A stretch of DNA of 64,000 nucleotides from Streptomyces sp. V2I9 (lineage in GTDB: Bacteria > Actinomycetota > Actinomycetes > Streptomycetales > Streptomycetaceae): NCBI RefSeq assembly GCF_030817475.1, contig NZ_JAUSZJ010000002.1, positions 2,638,501 through 2,702,500 of the forward strand. The letters are read 5' to 3'. The notes beneath the pieces are model-generated. The model ran no database searches, was not told where the DNA came from, and saw only the letters and a list, made by a program, of their open reading frames with translations. Position numbers and translations under genes: made by a program. Each line of letters starts with the position of its first letter. Positions within the stretch are counted from its first letter, which is position 1. Positions 9,618-18,210 of the stretch are shown here, piece after piece.

Positions 9618-9809
9618 GTCCGTCCTCGCGAAACGCGTCTGCCCAGGCTCGCCCCCGGCCGGCGCATCGTGTTGTTGACGGTGTTCCGCAAGACCAGGCA
9701 ACGTGAGGGCGGCGAGGTCGATCGAGCCAGGCAGGCGCAGCAGACGTGCGAACCCGACCATGGGCCGGCCGAGCACAGCTACGACCGGACGCAGGAGGAG
9801 AGCCCATGA
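9618..9809 (+). pseudogene. C-terminal remnant of a HigB/RelE-like toxin
   Basis: The frame ending at 9809 encodes GRRIVLLTVFRKTRQRE followed by EVDRARQAQQ, the typical C-terminus of phage-derived Gp49/HigB-like RelE-fold toxins (strand IVLLTVFRKT, then helix). No start codon or N-terminal half can be found; the frame runs back into the end of the protease gene without matching the family. Its TGA overlaps the ATG of the next gene (ATGA), the usual coupling in higBA operons. I read this as a toxin gene that lost its 5' half while the antitoxin survived. The left boundary is approximate. Confidence 0.65.
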
Positions 9810-10171
9810 ACCACTCCGCTTGGAGAACCCGCCGGACCCGGAAGCTTCTGGGCGAGAGGGTCGAGGAGTCCACCGCCTACATCGAAGCCGGCCACGCGTT
9901 CGCCCTGGGGCAGGCCGTCTACGATCGTCGCACCGCACTCGGACTCTCCCAGGCCGAATTGGCGCGCCGGGCCGGTATGCCCCAGCCGCAGATCTCCAAC
10001 ATCGAGGGCGGCGACTCCGTGCCCACCCTCCCGCTGCTGGCACGTCTCGCGACTGCCCTGGACGCGTCCCTGAGCATTGACCTGGACGGCGACACGTCGG
10101 CCTTCGCGTTCACTCCCCACGAACGCCATCGCCCGGAAGAACCCACGAGCGGACGGCACTCCGCGGCCTGA
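9806..10171 (+). CDS. XRE/HigA-family antitoxin-like DNA-binding protein
   Basis: 121 residues with a canonical HTH (about residues 45-68: LSQAELARRAGMPQPQISNIE) and the flanking RRTALG and PTLPLLARLATAL segments of HigA-type antitoxins. AGGAGGAG at 9793-9800 sets the ATG at 9806. The gene overlaps the stop of a toxin remnant, so it is probably an orphan antitoxin. It may still autoregulate or be drifting. A strong hairpin closes the unit at 10259-10290. Confidence 0.85.
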   Translation: MNHSAWRTRRTRKLLGERVEESTAYIEAGHAFALGQAVYDRRTALGLSQAELARRAGMPQPQISNIEGGDSVPTLPLLARLATALDASLSIDLDGDTSAFAFTPHERHRPEEPTSGRHSAA

Positions 10172-10258
10172 TCGGAGGCCGCACGGGACCGATCGCCCGG
10201 CGAGCGCGACGGCGCGTACGTCCGGCGATCGAGGGCACGGGAGCGCCCCGCACATGAC

Positions 10259-10290
10259 GGAGGCGCACCCGGAAGTCCGGGTGCGCCTCC
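10259..10290. terminator. Bidirectional hairpin terminator
   Basis: A 15-bp perfect inverted repeat (10259-10273 with 10276-10290) with a tiny loop sits between the convergent XRE and CsbD genes. Confidence 0.8.
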
Positions 10291-10349
10291 TGGCGCGACG
10301 CGTACGCACGCGCGGACCGCAGCGCGTACGCGTCACACTTCAGCGACCG

Positions 10350-10547
10350 TCAACGGTCAAAACGCTCGCGCGCCCGGTCCGCCGCGTCCTGGGCACGGTC
10401 CTTCATGCCCGAGGAGGAGTCCGGCTTCCGGTCGCCGCGGGCCGGGGAGGTGTGGCCCTCGGCCTCGCCCTTGCCCTGGCCGGCCTTCTGCTCGGCCTGG
10501 TCGGCGAGTTCCTGCGCCTTGTCCTTGAACTGGTCTGCGATACCCAT
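10350..10547 (-). CDS. CsbD family stress-response protein
   Basis: A 65-residue hydrophilic protein starting MGIADQFKDKAQELADQAEQ, with the DKAQELADQ and DRAQDAADRARERF repeats typical of CsbD-like proteins. These are small, highly charged, mostly helical proteins induced in general stress (sigma-B type regulons in Gram-positive bacteria); their molecular function is unknown. AGGAGTG precedes the ATG at 10547. It is monocistronic, with a terminator downstream. Confidence 0.88.
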   Translation of the reverse strand: MGIADQFKDKAQELADQAEQKAGQGKGEAEGHTSPARGDRKPDSSSGMKDRAQDAADRARERFDR

Positions 10548-10681
10548 GCTGTTCACTCCTGTGGGATGCGTGGGGTGCGTACGAGGGTGGCCCCCCGCGG
10601 GGCCGTGATCAGCCTCGCACGCACCGACATACCGCGCATGTCGGACCGCTACCCACCGTGACGCACGGCTGGGCCGCGCCC

Positions 10682-11575
10682 CTATGGACGCTCCGCACGC
10701 TCCGCGCGCGCGTCCTGGTCCGCCGCTCCCCCGGCCCCCACCAGCCCCTTGGACACGGTGTGCAGACGCGGCTCCACGCGCCGCATCTCGCGCGGTCCGC
10801 CGATCGCGATGACGGAGGGGAGGTAGCCGCGGACCGACTGCATCCCGCGCAACCACCACTGGGCGTAGACGTGCGGGGAGCGGCGGGCGATGCCGTCCAC
10901 GATCCGGTCGACCGCCGGGCCGAGCGGGTACGTGCGGTTCATCGGCCACGGCAGCCGCTGCCGCAGCTCGCGCATCACGTCGTCCTGGTCCGCACCGCGC
11001 ACCATGTCGGTGTCGGTCCAGGAGAGGTAGCCGACGCCGACCTTCACACCCTTGTAGCCGACCTCGGCGCGCAGGCTGTGCGCGAACGCCTCGACGCCCG
11101 ACTTGGACGCGCAGTACGCGGTCATCATCGGGGCCGGGGTGATCGCGGCCAGCGACGCTATCTGGAGGAAATAGCCGCGGCTCTCCATCAGCACCGGCAG
11201 GAAGGCCCGCCCGGTGACCGCGCCGCCGATGAGGTTGACCTCGATGACCCGCCGCCAGGCGTCCGGGTCGGAGTCGGCGAACGGGCCGCCGGCCGCGACG
11301 CCCGCGTTGGCGACGACCACGTCCACCTTGCCGAAGCGCTGCTTGACCTCGCGGGCGACCCGGGCCATCGCCTCATGGTCGGTGACGTCGGCGAACCAGT
11401 GGTCGCTCTCGCCGTGCAGCCGCTCGGAGACCTGCTTCAGCTCGTCCGGTTCCAGGCCGACGAGCGCCAGCGTCGCACCGCGTGCGGACAGCTTGCGGGC
11501 CAGCAGTTCGCCCACGCCGCGGGCCGCGCCGGTGACGACGACGACCTGCCCCTCCAGACTCCGCTTGCCGCTCAT
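10682..11575 (-). CDS. SDR family oxidoreductase (third gene of the monooxygenase operon)
   Basis: 297 residues, a classical SDR: TGAARGVG cofactor loop near residues 15-22, NAG motif (ANAGVAAGGPF), catalytic Ser region (QIASLAAI) and YCASK with Tyr and Lys. The C-terminal extension beyond about residue 250 is typical of acyl-chain or steroid-type SDRs. Its ATG overlaps the stop of the alpha/beta hydrolase gene (ATGA). As part of a BVMO-hydrolase-SDR operon it could interconvert the alcohol and ketone ahead of Baeyer-Villiger oxidation; that order is inferred from chemistry, not from the sequence. Confidence 0.92.
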   Translation of the reverse strand: MSGKRSLEGQVVVVTGAARGVGELLARKLSARGATLALVGLEPDELKQVSERLHGESDHWFADVTDHEAMARVAREVKQRFGKVDVVVANAGVAAGGPFADSDPDAWRRVIEVNLIGGAVTGRAFLPVLMESRGYFLQIASLAAITPAPMMTAYCASKSGVEAFAHSLRAEVGYKGVKVGVGYLSWTDTDMVRGADQDDVMRELRQRLPWPMNRTYPLGPAVDRIVDGIARRSPHVYAQWWLRGMQSVRGYLPSVIAIGGPREMRRVEPRLHTVSKGLVGAGGAADQDARAERAERP

Positions 11576-12555
11576 GCGACATCCTCCTTCCCGGCCGTGG
11601 CGGCCTTCCCCTCGGTGGCCGTCCTCGTGGCGGCCGCCCCCTGCGCTCCCGCTCCCGTGGCGACGTACCGGGTGACGAGCTCCCTGATCTTCGCGGTGAC
11701 GGCCTCCGGGGCCTCCACCGGCGTCATGTGGCCCATGCCCGCCAGCTCGGTCAGCCCGAGGCCGACCGGCAGGGCGTCCGCGATGGCCCGTGCGTGGACC
11801 GGCGGGGTCAGCCGGTCGTCCGTGCCGGCGATCACCGCGGTCGGCACCCTCAACTCCCGCACGCCCGGAGCGAGGTCCAGTTCCGCGAGCACATGGCCCC
11901 AGGCCACCCGCGCCCGGCGGGGGCAGGCGTGCACGATCCGGGCGCAGGCGTCCACCCGGTCCGGCGCCGAACCGGCCCCCATCGTCGCGTACTTAAGGAC
12001 CTTCTTCGAGACCGGGTTGACCGGCCCGAGGGGCGCCTTCGCGCCCAGTACGGCGGTGGTGATCCGGGTCCGCAGCACCCCCGCGCGGATCGGCACGACC
12101 AGGGCCTCGGCGGTGAGCCGCGTACTGCCGGTGGAGCAGAGCAGGACGGCGGCGGCGTGCTCGCGCAGCGCGGGCCGGGCGGCGGCGGCCATCACCGTCA
12201 TCCCGCCCATGGAATGCCCGGCGATCACCGCCCTGCGGCCCGGTTCGAGCGTGGCGGTGAGGACCGCTTCGAGGTCGTCGGCCAGCGCGTCCGTGCTGTA
12301 GCCGCCGGGGCCCGGATCGGGGCTGAGCCCGTGTCCGCGCTGGTCGTAGGCGATGACCCGGTGGTCGATGGCCAGGTCGCGGATCTGGGCGTCCCAGAAA
12401 CGGGTGTTGCAGGTCCAGCCGTGGGCCAGGACCACCGCGGGGGCGTCCTCGGGGCCGTGCAGTTCGACGTGGACGCGCGCGCCGTCGGCGGACCGTACGG
12501 CCAACTCGGCGGCGGGCACCGGCGGTACGGTGTCGCGGTGCAGGAGGCGGCTCAT
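11572..12555 (-). CDS. Alpha/beta hydrolase (second gene of the monooxygenase operon)
   Basis: 327 residues. The oxyanion segment HGWTCNTRFW, the nucleophile elbow AGHSMGG, the acid in AGTDDRLTPP and the His in GMGHMTP form a complete catalytic triad. Next to a Baeyer-Villiger monooxygenase the obvious reaction is hydrolysis of the ester or lactone product. The start overlaps the BVMO stop and the stop overlaps the SDR start, so all three genes are translationally coupled. The C-terminus is an Ala/Thr-rich tail of about 30 residues. Confidence 0.92.
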   Translation of the reverse strand: MSRLLHRDTVPPVPAAELAVRSADGARVHVELHGPEDAPAVVLAHGWTCNTRFWDAQIRDLAIDHRVIAYDQRGHGLSPDPGPGGYSTDALADDLEAVLTATLEPGRRAVIAGHSMGGMTVMAAAARPALREHAAAVLLCSTGSTRLTAEALVVPIRAGVLRTRITTAVLGAKAPLGPVNPVSKKVLKYATMGAGSAPDRVDACARIVHACPRRARVAWGHVLAELDLAPGVRELRVPTAVIAGTDDRLTPPVHARAIADALPVGLGLTELAGMGHMTPVEAPEAVTAKIRELVTRYVATGAGAQGAAATRTATEGKAATAGKEDVA

Positions 12556-14162
12556 CGCGCGGCCTCCTCGGCGACGGGTCCCGCGTCCGAGGTGGCGGGT
12601 GCCGCGTCCGACGCGGCGGTCACGGTCTCGCGGTCGGTGCGGCCGGGCTGCTCGGGCACGCGCCCGCTCCCGACGGCCCTCGGCGTGCCGCCGGCCCGGA
12701 CGACGTCGTACTCCGCGAGGTCCACCGACCGGGTCTCCCGCCGGAACTCGCTCGTGGTGCCCGGCCAGACCGTGGTGTTGCGGCCCTCCGCGTCCAGGTA
12801 CCAGCTGGTGCAGCCGCCGGTGTTCCACACGGTGCGCTTCATCCGCTGCTGGACCTTGTCGTTCCACGCGGTGACGGAGGCGTCCCGCGCGTCGAGCGCG
12901 GCCCGTCCGCCCAGCACGTTCAACTGCCGCAGGTAGTCGGCCATGTAGTTCAGCTGGGACTCGATCATCAGGATCATGGAGGAATTGCCGAGCCCGGTGT
13001 TCGGGCCGATGATCGTCATCCAGTTGGGGAACCCGGCGGCGGTCGCACCGCGCAGCGAGTTCATGCCGTCCTTCCAGGTCTCGGCGAGGGTGATCCCCTC
13101 CGTGCCGACGACCCGTTCCGCGATCGGCATGTCCGTCACATGGAAGCCGGTGCCGAAGATGATCGCGTCGGCCTCCGCCTCGCTCCCGTCGGCGCCGACC
13201 ACCGTGGAGCCGCGCACCTCGCTGAGACCGGCGGCGACCACGTCCACATTGGGCTGGGCGAGTGCGGGGTAGTAGGTGTTGGAGAGCAGGATGCGCTTGC
13301 AGCCGATGCGGTAGTCCGGGGTCAACTTGGCCCGCAGCACGGGGTTCTTGATGGCCCGCGCCATGTTGGACTTGGCCAGCTTCTCCACCAGGCCCAGCTG
13401 CTGGGGGTGCTTGGTGAAGGCGCTCACCTGCAACTCCCTGATGCCCCACAGCAGTCCGCGACGCGCGGTGCCGGTGGCGGGTATCGCCCGGTGGAGTGCG
13501 CGCTCGGCCTTGCCGATGGCGCGGTCCATGCGCGGCATGACCCAGGGCGGGGTGCGCTGGAAGAGGGTGAGCTTCGCGGTCTTCGGCTGGATCGCCGGGA
13601 TGATCTGGATCGCGGAGGCGCCGGTGCCGACCATCGCGACGCGCTTGCCGGCCAGGTCGTAGTCGTGGTCCCAGCGCGCGGAGTGGAAGACCTTGCCGGG
13701 GAAGGAGTCGAGCCCCGGTATGTCCGGCATCTTGGGGTCGGAGAGCGGCCCGGTCGCGGAGACGACCACGTCGGCGCGCAGGATCGATCCGTCAGCACCT
13801 TCGATCACCCAGTACAGGTTCTCCTTGTCCCACGTCATCAGCTTCACCTCATGGTTCAGCCGGATGTGCGGACGGAGCCCGAAGGTGTCGGCGACGCCTT
13901 CCAGGTAGGCCCGGATGTGCTCCTGGCCGGAGAAGGTGCGCGGCCAGTCGGGGTTGGGCGCGAACGAGAAGGAGTAGAGATGGGACGGTACGTCGCAGGC
14001 GCAGCCGGGATAGCTGTTGTCGCGCCAGGTGCCGCCGACCGAGCCGGCCCTCTCCAGCACGACGAAGTCGGTGATGCCTTCGCGGCGCAGCCGGACGGCG
14101 GCCCCCAGGCCCCCGAATCCGGTTCCGATCACCGCCACACGTACGTGTTCCTGCTGGGCCAT
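12552..14162 (-). CDS. Flavin-dependent Baeyer-Villiger-type monooxygenase
   Basis: 536 residues. The FAD-binding motif GTGFGGLGAA lies near residues 12-21, the BVMO fingerprint FPGKVFHSARWD (FxGxxxHxxxW pattern) near 155-166, and the NADPH-binding VGTGASA follows. BVMOs insert oxygen next to a carbonyl to give esters or lactones. It is first in a three-gene operon with a hydrolase and an SDR, which together would oxidise and open a ketone. The C-terminal 40 residues are low complexity. The ATG at 14162 has a GGGGAGG site. A divergent MerR regulator starts 137 bases away and probably controls the operon. Confidence 0.93.
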   Translation of the reverse strand: MAQQEHVRVAVIGTGFGGLGAAVRLRREGITDFVVLERAGSVGGTWRDNSYPGCACDVPSHLYSFSFAPNPDWPRTFSGQEHIRAYLEGVADTFGLRPHIRLNHEVKLMTWDKENLYWVIEGADGSILRADVVVSATGPLSDPKMPDIPGLDSFPGKVFHSARWDHDYDLAGKRVAMVGTGASAIQIIPAIQPKTAKLTLFQRTPPWVMPRMDRAIGKAERALHRAIPATGTARRGLLWGIRELQVSAFTKHPQQLGLVEKLAKSNMARAIKNPVLRAKLTPDYRIGCKRILLSNTYYPALAQPNVDVVAAGLSEVRGSTVVGADGSEAEADAIIFGTGFHVTDMPIAERVVGTEGITLAETWKDGMNSLRGATAAGFPNWMTIIGPNTGLGNSSMILMIESQLNYMADYLRQLNVLGGRAALDARDASVTAWNDKVQQRMKRTVWNTGGCTSWYLDAEGRNTTVWPGTTSEFRRETRSVDLAEYDVVRAGGTPRAVGSGRVPEQPGRTDRETVTAASDAAPATSDAGPVAEEAAR

Positions 14163-14195
14163 GCTGCCGCCTCCCCGCGGTACGTCACACCACTC

Positions 14196-14213
14196 TGCCA
14201 GCAATCACTGGCA
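14196..14213. promoter_or_regulatory. Inverted repeat between the BVMO operon and merR-type gene
   Basis: tgccag-caatca-ctggca, 6-bp arms with a 6-base spacer, lies 34 bases upstream of the monooxygenase start in the divergent promoter region. It is a candidate operator for the MerR-type regulator. Confidence 0.5.
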
Positions 14214-14298
14214 TGGTTCGGAGAGTAGAGCAGGACCGTACTGATGGGTAGGGGGCAGACCGGGGAAAGTTACCGGCGGTACAACATAGGGTGCCCCT

Positions 14299-14973
14299 GT
14301 GGCTGAAGGACGCGAGCACCGCGAATACCGCATGGAGGAGCTGGCCAAGGAGGCGGGCATCACCGTGCGGACCCTGCGCTTCTACCGCGAGCGCGGGCTG
14401 ATCCCGCCGCCCCGGCGCCAGGGCCGTATCGCCTGGTACGACGACCACCACCTGGCCCGCCTGCGCACCATCACCGGCCTGCTGGAGCGCGGCCACACCC
14501 TCAACGGCATCGCGGACCTGGCCGCCACCTTCGAGAGCGGGCGCGACGTCGCCGAGGTGCTGGGCCTGGGCGAACCCACCGAGGAGACCCCGGTCCGCCT
14601 CACCCCGGAGCAGCTCGCGGACTACTTCGAGGGCGAGGTCACCCCGGAGAACCTGGCCACCGCCCTCGACCTGGGCTATCTCGCCACCGACGGCGACGAG
14701 ATCGTGCACATCAGCCGCCGCCTCCTGGAGGTGTCGGCGGAGCTGGTACGGGAAGGGGTGCCGCTGTCCACGGTGCTCTCCTCGGGCCGCCGCGTCCGCG
14801 AGCACGCGGACGCGCTCGCCGAAATCTTCGTACGCGTACTGCATGCCCACGCCCAGGAGACCGAACCGGCCCAACTCCGCCCGCTGGCCCGCGCGGTGGT
14901 GGACGCCGAACTGTCCATGGCGCTGGACCGCAGGCTCCGGCGCGAGGACGGCACACAGCCCCCGAAGGCGTGA
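14299..14973 (+). CDS. MerR family transcriptional regulator
   Basis: 224 residues. The N-terminal winged HTH (YRMEELAKEAGITVRTLRFYRERGLI, then WYDDHHLARL) is classic MerR; a dimerisation helix follows near residues 80-110. There is no cysteine-rich metal-binding tail, so an organic ligand is more likely than a metal. It is divergent from the BVMO operon, the standard arrangement for a local regulator. The start is GTG at 14299 with no good Shine-Dalgarno, possibly leaderless. Confidence 0.9.
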   Translation: MAEGREHREYRMEELAKEAGITVRTLRFYRERGLIPPPRRQGRIAWYDDHHLARLRTITGLLERGHTLNGIADLAATFESGRDVAEVLGLGEPTEETPVRLTPEQLADYFEGEVTPENLATALDLGYLATDGDEIVHISRRLLEVSAELVREGVPLSTVLSSGRRVREHADALAEIFVRVLHAHAQETEPAQLRPLARAVVDAELSMALDRRLRREDGTQPPKA

Positions 14974-15128
14974 GCGCCGGCGCGCGGCCCGCATGAGCCC
15001 TTACGCGCCGGTCCCCGCGCACACCGGCGCACCGGCCCCACGTCCGGCCATCGCGCACGCCCCCGCGAACGCCCATCCCTCGTGCGCGTCCACGCGCCCA
15101 GCCACCGCTCGTGGACGACCGTCGCGGG

Positions 15129-15944
15129 CTACCGCTCGTAGACGACCGTCACGGGCGCGTGGTCGCTCCAGCGTTCGCCGTGCGTGGCCGCCCGCTCCAC
15201 CCACGCCTTCACCGCACGCGCGGCCAGTCCCGGCGTGGCCATCTGGTAGTCGATGCGCCAGCCGGTGTCGTTGTCGAAGGCGCGCCCCCGGTAGGACCAC
15301 CAGCTGTACGGCCCCTCGACGTCCGGGTGCAGCGCCCGGACGACATCGACGTAGGCGGCCTCCTCCAGGACGCGGGTCAGCCAGGCGCGCTCCTCGGGGA
15401 GGAAGCCGGAGCTCTTGCGGTTGGCCTTCCAGTTCTTCAGGTCGGCCTCCTGGTGGGCGATGTTCCAGTCGCCGCAGACCACGACCTCACGGCCGTCGGC
15501 CGCCGCACGCTCCTTGAGCCCCTGGAGGTAGGGCAGGAAGGCCGCCATGAAGCGCTCCTTCTCGTCCTGGCGCTCGGTGCCGACCTCGCCGGAGGGCAGG
15601 TACAGGCTCGCCACGGTGACGCCGGGGAGGTCGATCTCCACGTACCGGCCGCTCGCGTCGAACTCCTCCGCACCGGCGACCCCGTGGCCCCCGAACCCGA
15701 TCTGGACCCGCTCGGGGGCCTGCCGCGAGTAGAGCGAGACACCGGCCCGGCCCTTGGCGGCGGCGGGCGCGTGAACGGTGTGCCACCCCTCGGGGCTACC
15801 CACCCCCTCGGGCAGCTGGGCGAGCTCGGCCCGCACCTCCTGGAGGCAGATCACATCGGCGTCGGTCCCCGCCAGCCACTCGACGAAGCCCTTCTTGGCG
15901 GCGGCGCGGAGGCCGTTAACATTCACGGAGGTAACGGTCAGCAT
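15129..15944 (-). CDS. xthA: Exodeoxyribonuclease III
   Basis: 271 residues, endonuclease/exonuclease/phosphatase fold: LQEV with the metal-binding Glu, GDWNIAHQEADLKN (catalytic Asp/Asn), WRIDYQMA and the C-terminal SDHAPV Asp-His pair. It is an AP endonuclease and 3'-5' exonuclease of base excision repair and has full family length. The ATG at 15944 begins MLTVTSVNVNGLRAA, the conserved N-terminus; an in-frame upstream extension is not conserved-looking. The divergent acetyltransferase starts 40 bases away. Confidence 0.94.
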   Translation of the reverse strand: MLTVTSVNVNGLRAAAKKGFVEWLAGTDADVICLQEVRAELAQLPEGVGSPEGWHTVHAPAAAKGRAGVSLYSRQAPERVQIGFGGHGVAGAEEFDASGRYVEIDLPGVTVASLYLPSGEVGTERQDEKERFMAAFLPYLQGLKERAAADGREVVVCGDWNIAHQEADLKNWKANRKSSGFLPEERAWLTRVLEEAAYVDVVRALHPDVEGPYSWWSYRGRAFDNDTGWRIDYQMATPGLAARAVKAWVERAATHGERWSDHAPVTVVYER

Positions 15945-15984
15945 CCGTAAACAGTACCTACTCACTCCGACGCACAGATTTGCG

Positions 15985-16485
15985 ATGTTCAGCATGCTCA
16001 TTCACCCGCGGACGTTCGACCACCCCGACGCCGTCAAACTCAATGACCAGGTGCAGCTCGAATACGCCGAGCGCTACGGCGAGGAGGGCGATGTCACACC
16101 GCTCGACCCGTCGATGTTCACGCCCCCGCACGGTCTGTACCTGATCGCCTACGACGAGCGCGAGCGCCCGGTGGCGACCGGCGGCTGGCGCACCCAGGAC
16201 CGCAACGACCAGGGCTACCGGGACGGCGATGCCGAGATCAAGCGGATGTTCGTGATACCCGAGGGACGCGGCAGGGGCCTGGCCCGGCGGATGCTGGCGG
16301 CCCTGGAGGAGGACGCCCGCGCGGCCGGCCGTGTCCGCATGGTCCTGGAGACCGGCGACCAGCAGCCGGAGGCCGTCGCGCTGTACACGTCCAGCGGCTA
16401 CTCGGTGTGCGAGAAGTTCGGCTACTACCGGGACTACGCGAGCAGCATCTGCATGTCCAAGCCGCTCCGGCAGCCCGGAGCATGA
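15985..16485 (+). CDS. GNAT family N-acetyltransferase
   Basis: 166 residues with the GNAT acetyl-CoA loop in motif A (IKRMFVIPEGRGRGLARRML, the RGRGLA core at about residues 93-98) and the motif B region ending in YTSSGYSVCEKFGYY. The N-terminal half is the substrate side. The substrate is unknown. Starts at 15985 (MFSM) and 15994 are both possible; neither has a clear ribosome binding site. Its end lies 23 bases from the convergent sigma-factor gene, with no obvious hairpin. Confidence 0.88.
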   Translation: MFSMLIHPRTFDHPDAVKLNDQVQLEYAERYGEEGDVTPLDPSMFTPPHGLYLIAYDERERPVATGGWRTQDRNDQGYRDGDAEIKRMFVIPEGRGRGLARRMLAALEEDARAAGRVRMVLETGDQQPEAVALYTSSGYSVCEKFGYYRDYASSICMSKPLRQPGA

Positions 16486-16508
16486 CCCGGCGCGCCGGAG
16501 CCTGATCC

Positions 16509-18011
16509 CTACCTCGGGGCGGCCAGCACCTGGGTCCAGTACGGGCCGCGCGGGGAGTCGGCGAGGCCCACGCCGACGTGGGTGAAATCGCAGTTGAGAA
16601 GGTCGTGGCCCGAGCCCGCCCGCCATTCCTCGACGACCGCCGCCGGATCGCTCGTCCCGGTGGCGATGGTCTCCCCCACGGCCGACCAGTCGTACCCTGC
16701 GGCCTCGACCCGCTCGCCCATGCCCCGGCCCGACGAGTCGGTGTGGGCGAAGTAGTTCTGTGCGGCCATGTCGGCGGAGTGCCGCCGGGCGACCTCGGTC
16801 AGCCGGGGGTCGGTAGCCAGCTCCGGGCAGCCGTTGGCGGCGCGCAGGGTGTTGACCCGCGTGACCACGCGCGCGTCCGGTCCGGGGCGCGGCTCGGCGG
16901 GCGCGGCCGGCGGGGGCGTCGGGGTGGCGGCGGGGAGCCGGGACACGGTGGGCGTCCGGCTGGGCGTGGGCGTGGGCGTCGGAGAGAGTGCGGAACGCGT
17001 GGGGCGCGGCTCGGCGGAGGTGTGCGCGGCAGACGGCACGGGGCTGGAGGTGGCACCACCGCCCCGCGCCTCGGGCGGGCCGGGCGCGGAGGGCCAGATC
17101 AGTACGGCGAGGGCGGTCACGGCAGCCGCCCCGGCCATGAGCCCCGCCGCCTTCCCCACCGAGAACGCGGCGGACGCGGACGGTGCGGCGGGTGCCGTCG
17201 CGGAGGCGGTGACCGGGCCCGCCGATGAGGCGACAGCGGCCGCCGTCTGCTGCCCGGTGTCGTAGAGGGGCACCACGAGGGCGAGCCCGGAGAGCAGTCC
17301 CTCCGCGGGGACCAGACCCGTACTGCCCTCGGAGCAGGAGGCGCAACCGCGTACGTGGCGGGCGATCCGTTTGCGCCACAGGGGCGTCGGCGTACCGTCC
17401 CAGTCGCCCAGCAGGTCCGCCAGGGCCGGGCAGCGGGGGTCGGACGCCAGGGCGCGGACGACGGTACGGCCGACGTCGAGCTGGTTCTTCACCCGCTGGA
17501 CGCGTACGGCGGCGTGCTGCGGGGAAAGGCCGAGCCCCTCGGCCAGCTCGGACCGGGTGAGGTCGCCGGTCGTCTCCAGCCACCACAGGGACAGCACATC
17601 GCGTTCGGCGTCGTCCAGCCAGCGGGTCGCCTCGGCCGTCTCGCGCCGCTGTCCGGAGAGTTCGAGGCGCAGGATCGTCAGGTCGACGAAGTCGGCGGCC
17701 GGGTCGGCGGGCTCCTCGGCCGCCTCCAGCGGGGCGGGCCGGTGGCCGAGACCGGACCAGCGGCTGCGCACCTGGTTCATGGCGATGGCGACGAGCCAGG
17801 AGCGGAAGCGCGCCGGTTCGCGCAGCGCGTGCAGTCCGGACAGGGCCCGGAGCATGGTCTCCTGCACCACGTCGTCGACGTCGGGGTGCCCGTTGAGGGC
17901 GCGCCCGACGACGTTGTAGACGAGGGGGAGGTACTGGGCGGCCAGCCGCTCCCCGGCGGCCCGGTCGCCGTTCCTCGCCGCGACGACGAGAGCGGTGCTG
18001 TCCACGGCCAT
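16509..18011 (-). CDS. ECF-type sigma factor fused to a membrane anchor and CAP/SCP domain
   Basis: About 500 residues in one frame. Residues 10-95 are sigma region 2 (DVDDVVQETMLRALSG) and 125-185 are region 4 (LGLSPQHAAVRVQRVKNQL). At about 210-225 a putative zinc-finger HxxxCxxC (HVRGCASC) resembles the anti-sigma ZAS motif. One hydrophobic helix follows near 285-305 (AAAVTALAVLIW), then a Ser/Pro/Thr-rich stalk (about 310-375), then a CAP/SCP (YkwD-like) domain to the end with HSADMAAQNYFAHTD and GHDLLNCDF. If the topology is as drawn, the CAP domain is outside and the sigma domains inside. The ATG at 18011 has AAGGGG upstream; GTG at 18014 is the alternative. Confidence 0.88.
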   Translation of the reverse strand: MAVDSTALVVAARNGDRAAGERLAAQYLPLVYNVVGRALNGHPDVDDVVQETMLRALSGLHALREPARFRSWLVAIAMNQVRSRWSGLGHRPAPLEAAEEPADPAADFVDLTILRLELSGQRRETAEATRWLDDAERDVLSLWWLETTGDLTRSELAEGLGLSPQHAAVRVQRVKNQLDVGRTVVRALASDPRCPALADLLGDWDGTPTPLWRKRIARHVRGCASCSEGSTGLVPAEGLLSGLALVVPLYDTGQQTAAAVASSAGPVTASATAPAAPSASAAFSVGKAAGLMAGAAAVTALAVLIWPSAPGPPEARGGGATSSPVPSAAHTSAEPRPTRSALSPTPTPTPSRTPTVSRLPAATPTPPPAAPAEPRPGPDARVVTRVNTLRAANGCPELATDPRLTEVARRHSADMAAQNYFAHTDSSGRGMGERVEAAGYDWSAVGETIATGTSDPAAVVEEWRAGSGHDLLNCDFTHVGVGLADSPRGPYWTQVLAAPR

Positions 18012-18210
18012 CACGCCCCTTCGTTCCGTTCACCACGTGCGGTCGGTCGCCTGCGTGCCCCGCCCCGCCGTGTGTGCGTTCCGGTTCGCCCCGGATGTGG
18101 GGCAGGTCACGCCCGCGGGTTCTGTTATCCGCCCGCCGCCCGGTGGTCCACCAGTATGCGGGGGCCCGTAGGCCGGCCCGCCGGGAGAGTTCCGGGACAA
18201 CGGGAGAGAC

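Noticed and set aside
6029..9691. A 1220-codon open frame on the minus strand opposite the tricorn protease gene
   Set aside because: It is Arg/Val/Gly-rich without domains, runs antisense to a clear gene, and is expected from extreme GC bias at third codon positions.
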